Assembly (NCBI RefSeq): GCF_963422335.1
Contig: NZ_OY729424.1
Coordinates: 2,356,001-2,420,000, forward strand
DNA from: an uncultured Roseateles sp.
Lineage (GTDB): Bacteria > Pseudomonadota > Gammaproteobacteria > Burkholderiales > Burkholderiaceae_C
Length of the DNA stretch: 64,000 bases
Direction of reading: 5' to 3'
A program made the position numbers and the translations under genes. Below, one piece after another: positions 1-6,142 of this stretch. The notes under the pieces are model-generated. The model was not told where the DNA came from, ran no database searches, and worked only from the letters and a program-made list of their open reading frames with translations. The stretch's first letter is position 1. Every line of letters begins with the position of its first letter.

Positions 1-355
1 TCACCGCCAGTTCGTTGACGCTGTTGCGCACATTCTCGACGCGCGAGATGGCCTGCTCCACTGCCGTGCGGTCGGCCTCGCTGTCGACCTCGCCGGTGAT
101 CAGCACCAGGCGGTTGTAGCTGTTGACGCTGACATGGCCGCGCTCACCCAGCACCTCGCGAATGCGTCCGCTGGCCTTCAGCTCTATGCCCTGGTCCTCA
201 ATCTGTATGCCCGAGGTGCGGCGGTCGGTGGCCATCAGGGCCCCGCCCACCATCGCGCCGCCCACCACCAGCGGCGCACAGGCCGTGCCCAGAAGGGTGG
301 TGCCGACGACGCTGGCGATGACGAAGAGGCGGGGCAGATGCTTTTGAATGCTCAT
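1..355 (-). CDS. dolP: BON-domain outer-membrane lipoprotein, DolP/YraP-like (partial, 3' end outside window)
   Basis: Reading the minus strand from the ATG at 355 gives a hydrophobic N-terminus ending in a lipobox-like LLGTAC at about residues 20-25, a Gly/Ala/Val stretch, then a BON domain (GIELKASGRI, VNVNSYNRLVLITGEV, a run typical of OsmY/DolP proteins). About 118 residues are visible before the window edge. DolP proteins sit on the inner face of the outer membrane and support its integrity. It follows diaA and yraN on the same strand, the same order as yraN-yraO-yraP in Escherichia coli, which supports DolP over OsmY. The lipobox is not perfect (G rather than L at -3), so the lipidation call is weaker than the family call. 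Confidence 0.85.
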   Translation of the reverse strand, partial: MSIQKHLPRLFVIASVVGTTLLGTACAPLVVGGAMVGGALMATDRRTSGIQIEDQGIELKASGRIREVLGERGHVSVNSYNRLVLITGEVDSEADRTAVEQAISRVENVRNSVNELAV

Positions 356-392
356 GGGGGTCCTGTCGGGGGCAAGAAGTGAAGGCAGCGGC

Positions 393-980
393 TTATTCGC
401 CTGTGCCCAGCAGTTGCAGATCAACGGCGTCGCACAGGCAATGGGCCAGCAGCCGGTGGATTTCGCTGACGCGGGCGGCGCGGCTGTGGGGCACGCGGAT
501 GTGCACATCGGTGTCCACCAGGCGTGAGCGCAGGTCTTCGTCCACCTGGCCGGTCAGCGCGATCACCGTCATGTCCTGGGCGTGTGCGGCGGCCAGCAGT
601 TCGCGCAGCGCGCCGGGGGCAGCCTGCTGGGCATCGAACAGCATCAGCACATCGCCGGGATGGCCCAGGGCCTGCACCTGGCGGGTGAGTATGGTGCCGC
701 TGTCGCTGCCCGGGCCCAGGCTCAGCTGGGCCTCGAAGCCCAGGGCCACGGCGGCCAGGGCCGGTCGGTCCTGCTCGAAGCGGCCCAGCAGCAGGGCGGC
801 CATATAGTGGGCATCAAGGCTGGACAGCCCATGGCCGCAACACATGACCCGCCCGCCGCCGGTGATGCCATCGACCAGGGCCTGGGCGGCGCCAGCCACC
901 GGACGCGCCAGCGCTTCGGCCACCTGATATTGCAGGTCGGCGCTCTCGAAAAAGTGCTGTTGGATTCTTTGCTCAAGCAT
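393..980 (-). CDS. diaA: SIS-domain protein DiaA (phosphoheptose isomerase-like DnaA initiator-associating factor)
   Basis: The 195-residue product is a single SIS domain of the GmhA/DiaA type: an N-terminal helical segment, then GGGRVMCCGHGLSSLDAHYMAA, which matches the phosphosugar-binding loop region, and LTGQVDEDL. Family knowledge: DiaA binds DnaA and stimulates oriC initiation; GmhA isomerises sedoheptulose 7-phosphate. The position directly upstream of dolP and downstream of yraN matches the E. coli yraN-diaA-dolP order, so DiaA is preferred. I cannot tell from sequence alone whether isomerase activity remains. The start ATG at 980 gives the usual family length. Confidence 0.82.
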   Translation of the reverse strand: MLEQRIQQHFFESADLQYQVAEALARPVAGAAQALVDGITGGGRVMCCGHGLSSLDAHYMAALLLGRFEQDRPALAAVALGFEAQLSLGPGSDSGTILTRQVQALGHPGDVLMLFDAQQAAPGALRELLAAAHAQDMTVIALTGQVDEDLRSRLVDTDVHIRVPHSRAARVSEIHRLLAHCLCDAVDLQLLGTGE

Positions 981-1031
981 GAGGCGCGATCATAGGGCAG
1001 ATTGAGGGTTTGCCCGGGGTGTGGCCTGGTG

Positions 1032-1409
1032 TCAATCAGCATCAAACGCGGCGGGCAGCCATTCGATGACATCGCCCTGCACCGCAACCACGTCAAAACG
1101 GCAGGGCGGCGGCGAGGCCCAGCGCAGCAGATAGTGCTGGGCGGCAAACACCAGGCGCTGCCGCTTGGTGGCCGTGATGCTGGCCGCCGCGCCGCCATGG
1201 CTGTTGCTGGCGCGGGCACGGACCTCGACGAAGACCAGGGTGCCATCGGCGGCGCGCACAATCAGGTCCACTTCGCCGCCGCGTGCCGTAGGTCCGCGGG
1301 CGACTCGATAATTGCGCTCCACCAGGCTCATGCCCTGGCGCTTCAAGAAACGCAGCGCCAAGGTCTCGGCCTGGTCCCCGGTTTCTTTGGAGGTTCCCGT
1401 CTTGAGCAT
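1032..1409 (-). CDS. yraN: YraN family endonuclease-like protein (UPF0102)
   Basis: The 125-residue product has the YraN signature: GDQAETLALRFLKRQGM, then ERNYR, then RGGEVDLIVRAADGTLVFVEVRAR, i.e. the conserved E-x-D-(L/I) followed by a V-F-V-E-V-(R/K) strand seen in Holliday-junction resolvase-like folds, and a C-terminal RFDVVAV strand. Its cellular role is not settled. It is first in the minus-strand yraN-diaA-dolP set. Its ATG (1407-1409) lies 3 bases beyond the proposed TTG start of the divergent rsmI, so the two coding regions overlap head to head by 8 bases. No lpoA-like gene is present between it and rsmI, unlike E. coli. Confidence 0.88.
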   Translation of the reverse strand: MLKTGTSKETGDQAETLALRFLKRQGMSLVERNYRVARGPTARGGEVDLIVRAADGTLVFVEVRARASNSHGGAAASITATKRQRLVFAAQHYLLRWASPPPCRFDVVAVQGDVIEWLPAAFDAD

Positions 1410-2334
1410 TGATGCCTCCGCTTCCGCCCTGTTGCGTGACGCCGCCGCCGCCGCTGCCGGCAGCCAACAGTATCCCGCGTCGACACTCTATGTCGTGGCC
1501 ACGCCTATCGGCAACCTGGCTGATCTGACGCTGCGTGCGATCCAGGTCTTGAGCCTGGTCGATGCCGTGGCTTGCGAAGACACACGAGTCACCGGCGGCC
1601 TGCTGCGCCATCTGGGCCTGGACAAGCCGCTGCTGGCTCTGCACCAGCACAACGAGCATACGGCCTCGGGCCAGGTGCTGGAGCGGCTGCGGCTGGGCCA
1701 GCGCGTCGCCTATGTCAGCGATGCCGGCACGCCGGCCGTCTCCGACCCCGGCGCGGTGCTGGTGGCGGCGGTGGCGCAGCAAGGTCTGCGCGTGTTCCCG
1801 GTGCCCGGCGCCAGCAGCGCGGTGACGGCGCTGAGCGTGGCCGGCGATGTGCAGGCCGACGGTTTCGTGTTCGCCGGATTCTTGCCGACCAAGGCCGGCG
1901 AGCGGCGCGAAGCCCTGCTGGCGCTGGCTGCAAGCCCGCGGGCGCAGGTGTTGTTCGAGGCGCCACATCGCATCAATGCGCTGACCGATTTGCTGGCCGA
2001 GTTGCTGCCCGAGCGCCGGGTGACGGTCTGCCGCGAGCTGACCAAGCAGTTCGAGGCCGTCAACACCCTGCTGGCGGTGGATCTGCCGGCCTGGATGCAG
2101 GCCGACGCGATGCGCGCGCGTGGTGAGTTCGTGCTGGTGCTGCATGCCGCGCCGCCGGTCGCCGTCGATGACGCCGCGTTGCCTCCGGCCGCCACACGGG
2201 CGCTCTTGGTGCTGATGCGCGAGCTGCCGCTGAAGCAGGCGGTGTCGCTGGCGGCTGAGTTGTCGGGGTCGCCTCGCAATGCCTTGTACGAGCATGCGCT
2301 GGCCTTGAAGAAGGCGGGCGATCAGTCTGAATGA
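1402..2334 (+). CDS. rsmI: 16S rRNA (cytidine(1402)-2'-O)-methyltransferase RsmI
   Basis: This is a SAM-dependent tetrapyrrole-methylase fold enzyme that methylates C1402 of 16S rRNA. Diagnostic motifs are LYVVATPIGNLADLTLRAI at the N-terminus, DAVACEDTRVTGGLL, YVSDAGTPAVSDPG and the C-terminal SGSPRNALYEHAL. An in-frame ATG at 1312 lies deep inside yraN and would add about 30 residues foreign to the family. The TTG at 1402 has a strong GGAGG at 1389-1393 with 8-base spacing and gives 310 residues, so I prefer it. The gene is divergent from yraN and ends before a hairpin terminator shared with the convergent gene at 2392-2718. Confidence 0.93.
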   Translation: MSIDASASALLRDAAAAAAGSQQYPASTLYVVATPIGNLADLTLRAIQVLSLVDAVACEDTRVTGGLLRHLGLDKPLLALHQHNEHTASGQVLERLRLGQRVAYVSDAGTPAVSDPGAVLVAAVAQQGLRVFPVPGASSAVTALSVAGDVQADGFVFAGFLPTKAGERREALLALAASPRAQVLFEAPHRINALTDLLAELLPERRVTVCRELTKQFEAVNTLLAVDLPAWMQADAMRARGEFVLVLHAAPPVAVDDAALPPAATRALLVLMRELPLKQAVSLAAELSGSPRNALYEHALALKKAGDQSE

Positions 2335-2345
2335 GTCAGCTGAGG

Positions 2346-2369
2346 GGCACGCCGCGTAGGCGGCGTGCC
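2346..2369. terminator. Bidirectional hairpin terminator between rsmI and the 2392-2718 gene
   Basis: A perfect 10-base inverted repeat GGCACGCCGC / GCGGCGTGCC encloses a GTAG loop. It lies between two convergent genes. The T-tract is weak on both strands, so termination efficiency is uncertain. Confidence 0.6.
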
Positions 2370-2391
2370 TTCTCAGCCTGTTGCTGCCGGA

Positions 2392-2718
2392 TCAGACGGC
2401 AGGCTTGGTGGCCGCAGCCGGCGTAGTGGCGGGGGTGGCGGCCGTAGCCGGCTTCTTCGCATGCTTGGCATGCTTGACGGTCTTGTGCGCCGGCTTGTCG
2501 GTGGCGGCTTCCGTCTTGGCGGCGATCTTGGCATCAGCCTTCATCGCCGGGGTTTCGCCCTTGGCGCTGACGGCCGGCGTTGCCGGCGTGGCGGGTGTCG
2601 CGGCCACAGCGGTGGTTTTAGCGACCGGTGCGGTGGCTGCCGCAGGGGTCTGAGCAAAGCTGGCGGCGCTGATCGAAGCGAAAACGGCAGTGGCGATGAG
2701 TGTCTTGAAGCTGTTCAT
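2392..2718 (-). CDS. Small exported Ala/Thr/Pro/Lys-rich protein of unknown function
   Basis: The 108-residue product starts with a clear signal peptide (MNSFKTLIATAVFASISAASFAQ) and then is low complexity: TPAAATAPVAK-type repeats, ATPATPATPAV, and a basic His/Lys stretch HKTVKHAKHAKKP near the end. It contains no cysteine and hardly any aromatic residue. The composition resembles acid-shock (Asr-like) or histone-H1-like basic proteins, but the signal peptide argues for a periplasmic location. I do not recognise a catalytic domain. It is convergent with rsmI and divergent from tldD across about 160 bases. Confidence 0.7.
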   Translation of the reverse strand: MNSFKTLIATAVFASISAASFAQTPAAATAPVAKTTAVAATPATPATPAVSAKGETPAMKADAKIAAKTEAATDKPAHKTVKHAKHAKKPATAATPATTPAAATKPAV

Positions 2719-2867
2719 ATTTGATCCTGTTGGCTGAGGTGTTGAGTGGTTCGGCGGGCCCGTGCCTCTACAACGCCAGCCTTTGCAATCGGACGACGGC
2801 GCAGAAGTAAATATCTGTTACTGCCACGCCCATGGCCCCGGCCGGCGGTCCGGTGGCCCATGCCTCC

Positions 2868-2873
2868 TACAAT
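2868..2873 (+). promoter_or_regulatory. Putative -10 element for tldD, placing transcription start at or next to the ATG
   Basis: TACAAT lies six bases before the tldD ATG at 2880, so a start point 6-8 bases downstream would fall on the start codon and give a leaderless or nearly leaderless mRNA. No convincing -35 is visible, and no Shine-Dalgarno sequence precedes the ATG, which fits the leaderless reading. Confidence 0.4.
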
Positions 2874-2879
2874 GCGGAC

Positions 2880-4343
2880 ATGATCTCGCGCGAACCCACT
2901 CTTGAACGCCTGCAACTGGCACGTACGCTGCTGTTGGAGCCCTTTGGTCTGAGCGAGCCGGTGCTGAGCAAAGCGCTGCGGCTGATCACCGAGCACCGCG
3001 TTGACGATGCCGACCTCTATTTCCAGACCACGCGCAGCGAAGGCTGGAGCCTGGAAGAGGGCATCGTGAAGAGCGGCAGCTTCAGCATCGATCAGGGCGT
3101 GGGCGTGCGCGCCGTCGCCGGCGAGAAGACGGCATTTGCCTATTCCGACGACATCTCCGAAGCCGCCCTGCTCGACGCCGCCCGCACCGTGCGCAGCATT
3201 GCCAGCGCCGGCCAGAGCCGCAAGGTCAAGGTGCCGGCCAAGGCCACGATTGCGCAAAGCCGCATGCTGTACGGCCGAGACGATCCGATCGCCAGCCTGG
3301 ACAGCACGCAGAAGGTGGCGCTGCTGGAGAAGACCGAGAAGCTGGCCCGGTCGAAGGACCCGCGCATCGTGCAGGTGATGGCCGGCCTGGCCGCCGAACA
3401 TGAGGTTGTGTTGATTGCTCGCGCCGATGGCACCCTGGCCGCTGACGTGCGCCCCCTGGTGCGCCTGAGCCTGACGGTGATTGCCGAGCAGAACGGTCGC
3501 CGCGAGGTCGGTTCCGGCGGCGGAGGTGGCCGCTTCGGCCTGGCCTACTTCACCGACGCGATGATAGAGAGCTATGTGCAGCAGGCGGTCAATGCGGCGC
3601 TGACCAATTTGGAGTCAAGACCTGCCCCCGCCGGTGTGATGACCGTGGTGCTGGGCCCGGGCTGGCCCGGTGTGCTCTTGCACGAGGCGGTCGGCCATGG
3701 CCTGGAGGGTGACTTCAACCGCAAGGGCTCCAGCACCTTTGCCGGCCGCATCGGCCAGCGCGTGGCCGCCAAGGGCGTGACGGTGCTGGACGACGGCACC
3801 ATCGCCGACCGGCGCGGCTCGCTCAATGTCGATGACGAGGGCAACCCCAGCCAGCGCAATGTCTTGATCGAGGACGGCATCCTGCGCGGCTACATCCAGG
3901 ACAGCATGAATGCCCGCCTGATGGGCGTGAAGCCCACCGGCAATGGCCGGCGCGAGAGCTATGCCCATATGCCGATGCCGCGCATGACCAACACCTATAT
4001 GTTGGCCGGCAAGAAGACGCCCGAGGAAGTGATCGCCTCGATCAAGAAGGGCCTGTACGCGACCAACTTCGGCGGCGGCCAGGTGGACATCACCAGCGGC
4101 AAGTTCGTGTTCTCGGCGTCCGAGGCCTTCTGGGTCGAGAACGGCAAGATCCAGTACCCGGTCAAGGGCGCAACCCTGATCGGCAACGGCCCCGAGGCGC
4201 TGACCCATATCAGCATGATCGGCAACGACATGCAGCTGGACACCGGCGTCGGCGTCTGCGGCAAGGAAGGCCAGAGCGTGCCGGTGGGCGTGGGCCAGCC
4301 GACCTTGCGCATCGATGGCCTGACGGTGGGCGGCACGGCCTGA
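2880..4343 (+). CDS. tldD: Metalloprotease TldD
   Basis: The 487-residue product is TldD, the metal-binding partner of PmbA/TldE in the TldD-TldE protease that degrades unfolded peptides and matures some modified peptides. The zinc site HEAVGH (HExxxH) is at about residues 268-273, followed by GLEGDFNRKGSS. Other family motifs are VSLTV-like LVRLSLTVIAEQNGRRE, NVDDEGNPSQ, and the C-terminal GVGQPTLRIDGLTVGG. A longer frame from 2832 would add a non-conserved stretch; the ATG at 2880 is preferred because it begins at MISREPTLE and sits just after a -10-like TACAAT. No pmbA is present nearby. Confidence 0.95.
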   Translation: MISREPTLERLQLARTLLLEPFGLSEPVLSKALRLITEHRVDDADLYFQTTRSEGWSLEEGIVKSGSFSIDQGVGVRAVAGEKTAFAYSDDISEAALLDAARTVRSIASAGQSRKVKVPAKATIAQSRMLYGRDDPIASLDSTQKVALLEKTEKLARSKDPRIVQVMAGLAAEHEVVLIARADGTLAADVRPLVRLSLTVIAEQNGRREVGSGGGGGRFGLAYFTDAMIESYVQQAVNAALTNLESRPAPAGVMTVVLGPGWPGVLLHEAVGHGLEGDFNRKGSSTFAGRIGQRVAAKGVTVLDDGTIADRRGSLNVDDEGNPSQRNVLIEDGILRGYIQDSMNARLMGVKPTGNGRRESYAHMPMPRMTNTYMLAGKKTPEEVIASIKKGLYATNFGGGQVDITSGKFVFSASEAFWVENGKIQYPVKGATLIGNGPEALTHISMIGNDMQLDTGVGVCGKEGQSVPVGVGQPTLRIDGLTVGGTA

Positions 4344-4368
4344 AAAAGCCGTGCTACATTCGGTCCCT

Positions 4369-4443
4369 ATGTGCTCTTCCAAGTTCTTCTTTGCCTTCTT
4401 TTGGTTCTCGCACCGCACCGGCGGAGGAGAGGGCAGGGCTTGA
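4369..4443 (+). CDS. Phenylalanine-rich leader peptide (PheL-like) of the DAHP synthase gene
   Basis: A 24-codon reading frame starts at ATG 4369 and ends at TGA 4441-4443. Its core is KFFFAFFWF: six Phe codons and one Trp within nine codons (4381-4407). This closely resembles the FFFAFF core of the E. coli PheL leader peptide. It precedes a textbook terminator (4467-4499) and the DAHP synthase start at 4545, which is the arrangement expected for ribosome-mediated attenuation by charged tRNA-Phe. No good Shine-Dalgarno precedes the ATG; a TACATT at 4355-4360 could be a -10 that makes it leaderless, or GTG 4351 could be an alternative in-frame start. I infer the role from position and codon content. 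Confidence 0.8.
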   Translation: MCSSKFFFAFFWFSHRTGGGEGRA

Positions 4444-4466
4444 AACAAGCACAGACCGAATCCTAG

Positions 4467-4499
4467 AAACCGCCGGGTCCCCACCCGGCGGTTTTTTTT
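4467..4499 (+). terminator. Attenuator (rho-independent terminator) upstream of DAHP synthase
   Basis: AACCGCCGGGT (4468-4478) and ACCCGGCGGTT (4483-4493) form a perfect 11-base stem with a CCCC loop, followed by a run of T to 4499. It lies between the Phe-rich leader frame and the DAHP synthase start, not after a gene end that needs it. A competing 7-base all-GC pairing is possible between CCGGCGG at 4418-4424, inside the leader frame, and CCGCCGG at 4470-4476, the 5' arm of the terminator. Bases 4358-4365 (ATTCGGTC) and 4454-4461 (GACCGAAT) are also perfectly complementary and bracket the leader frame. Confidence 0.85.
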
Positions 4500-4544
4500 C
4501 GCCTCGCCACTTTGATCGACATTTGCAACACCGGAGCTCCAAGC

Positions 4545-5672
4545 ATGAACGCAGCCAAATCCGCGCACCAGGCCGAACGCTGGTACTCGCCGCAGGACAA
4601 GACGAGTCAGACCGATGACGAACGCATCCGCGACATCACGCCGCTGCCGCCACCCGAGCACCTGATACGCTTCTTCCCGATCAGCGGCACGGCGATGGAG
4701 GCGATGGTGGTCAACACCCGGCGCCAGATCCGCGACATCATGCATGGCAAGAGCGACCGGCTGCTGCTGATCATCGGCCCCTGCTCTATCCACGACCCGG
4801 CCGCCGCCGTCGAGTACGCCAAACGCCTGAAGGAGATGCGCGACCGGTACGCCGACACCCTGGAGATCGTCATGCGCGTCTACTTCGAAAAGCCGCGCAC
4901 CACGGTAGGCTGGAAGGGCATGATCAACGACCCCTATCTGGACGAGAGCTACCGCATCGACGAGGGCCTGCGCATGGCCCGCCAGTTGCTGCTGGAGATC
5001 AACCGCCTGGGCTTGCCGGCCGGCAGCGAGTTCCTGGACGTGATCTCGCCGCAGTACATCGGTGACCTGATCAGCTGGGGCGCCATCGGCGCGCGCACCA
5101 CCGAGAGCCAGGTGCACCGCGAGCTGGCCTCGGGCCTGTCGGCGCCGATAGGCTTCAAGAACGGGACCGACGGCAATATCAAGATTGCCACCGACGCCAT
5201 CCAGGCGGCGGCCCGCGGCCACCACTTCCTGTCGGTGCACAAGAACGGCCAGGTGGCCATTGTCGAGACCAAGGGCAACAAGGATTGCCATGTGATCCTG
5301 CGCGGCGGCAAGGCGCCGAATTACGACGCAGAGAGCGTGGCCGCGGCCTGCAAGGACCTGGAAGCCGCCAAGCTGGAACAGGCGCTGATGGTGGACTGCT
5401 CCCATGCCAACAGCAGCAAGAACCATGAGCGCCAGCTCGATGTGGCCCGCGATGTGGCTGAGCAGGTCAAGGCCGGCAGCAAGCGCGTGTTTGGCCTGAT
5501 GGTCGAGAGCCACCTCAGCGCCGGCGCGCAGAAGTTCAGCCCAGGCAAGGATGATCCGGCCAAGCTGGTCTATGGCCAGAGCATCACTGATGCCTGCCTG
5601 GGCTGGGAGGCCTCGCTGGAGCTGATGGCTGTGCTGGATCAAGCAGTGCGTGCAAGACGCTTGAACGCCTGA
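4545..5672 (+). CDS. aroG: 3-deoxy-7-phosphoheptulonate (DAHP) synthase, class I, AroG/AroF/AroH type
   Basis: The 375-residue product condenses phosphoenolpyruvate and erythrose 4-phosphate, the first step of the shikimate pathway. Visible motifs include LLIIGPCSIHDP, MRVYFEKPRTTVGWKG, GARTTESQVHRELASGLSAPIGFKNGTDG, and the metal-binding MVDCSHANSSKNHERQ. These define the class Ia AroG family. The ATG at 4545 has GGAG at 4533-4536; an in-frame TTG at 4512 would start next to the attenuator and is less likely. The Phe-rich leader and terminator just upstream suggest repression by phenylalanine at the transcription level. Which E. coli isoenzyme it best equals cannot be decided by eye. Confidence 0.95.
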   Translation: MNAAKSAHQAERWYSPQDKTSQTDDERIRDITPLPPPEHLIRFFPISGTAMEAMVVNTRRQIRDIMHGKSDRLLLIIGPCSIHDPAAAVEYAKRLKEMRDRYADTLEIVMRVYFEKPRTTVGWKGMINDPYLDESYRIDEGLRMARQLLLEINRLGLPAGSEFLDVISPQYIGDLISWGAIGARTTESQVHRELASGLSAPIGFKNGTDGNIKIATDAIQAAARGHHFLSVHKNGQVAIVETKGNKDCHVILRGGKAPNYDAESVAAACKDLEAAKLEQALMVDCSHANSSKNHERQLDVARDVAEQVKAGSKRVFGLMVESHLSAGAQKFSPGKDDPAKLVYGQSITDACLGWEASLELMAVLDQAVRARRLNA

Positions 5673-5720
5673 GGCCTCAGCCCTGACAATGAGGGCTGGA
5701 ATCCGCACGAGGGGAACGCG

Positions 5721-6029
5721 ATGCGCCACGAAGTGATCGTCTGCTTTGGCCCGGGTCAGGAAGTGGGCATTGCGCTCGACGGCCTGGAGGCGATGTCGTA
5801 TGAGGAGGCGCGCACCTGGCTGGACCAGCAGTTCCTGCTCAACGAGTGCGAGCCTATGCGCGGCTCTGGCAAGGTGCTGGCGGTGGACAAGATACTGTCC
5901 GTCGCCAACGCCGTCGGCGAAGTGGCCTTTCAGAACGCCGAGTGGGCCAGGCAGTACGCCCTTGCCGTCAGCGCCTCGCTGAGCAAGGGGCAGGTGCGGG
6001 TGGACCTGGGTGCCATGACCGTGCGCTAG
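5721..6029 (+). CDS. Conserved small protein of unknown function
   Basis: The 102-residue product (starting MRHEVIVCFGPGQEVGIALDGLEAM) has no signal peptide, no membrane segment and no motif that I recognise. It reads as a compact alpha/beta protein with alternating hydrophobic strands and the helix SYEEARTWLDQQFL. A GAGGGGA sequence sits just before the ATG, and codon use matches the neighbours, so it is probably a real gene. It lies between DAHP synthase and htpG on the same strand, and the htpG heat-shock promoter starts just after its stop, so it is not obviously tied to either function. Confidence 0.65.
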   Translation: MRHEVIVCFGPGQEVGIALDGLEAMSYEEARTWLDQQFLLNECEPMRGSGKVLAVDKILSVANAVGEVAFQNAEWARQYALAVSASLSKGQVRVDLGAMTVR

Positions 6030-6048
6030 CCCGCACCCACCCGGCCCT

Positions 6049-6076
6049 CTTGAAATCGCCCGGCCGGGCACCATCT
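6049..6076 (+). promoter_or_regulatory. Sigma-32 (RpoH) heat-shock promoter of htpG
   Basis: CTTGAAA (6049-6055) matches the RpoH -35 consensus exactly, and CACCATCT (6069-6076) matches the CCCCATNT -10 at seven of eight positions counting N as a match. The spacer is 13 bases, within the usual range. It lies 66 bases before the htpG start. Confidence 0.8.
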
Positions 6077-6142
6077 TCAACGCGCCGCCGGTCCGCCCGG
6101 CATGCTGCGCTTTTTTCGTCAAAACCTAGAGGTCTCCATCCC

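Noticed and set aside
3615..6122. Long minus-strand frame (835 codons) opposite tldD, the attenuator and DAHP synthase
   Set aside because: Antisense shadow of conserved genes at high GC; it runs through the leader and terminator region and has no recognisable domain.
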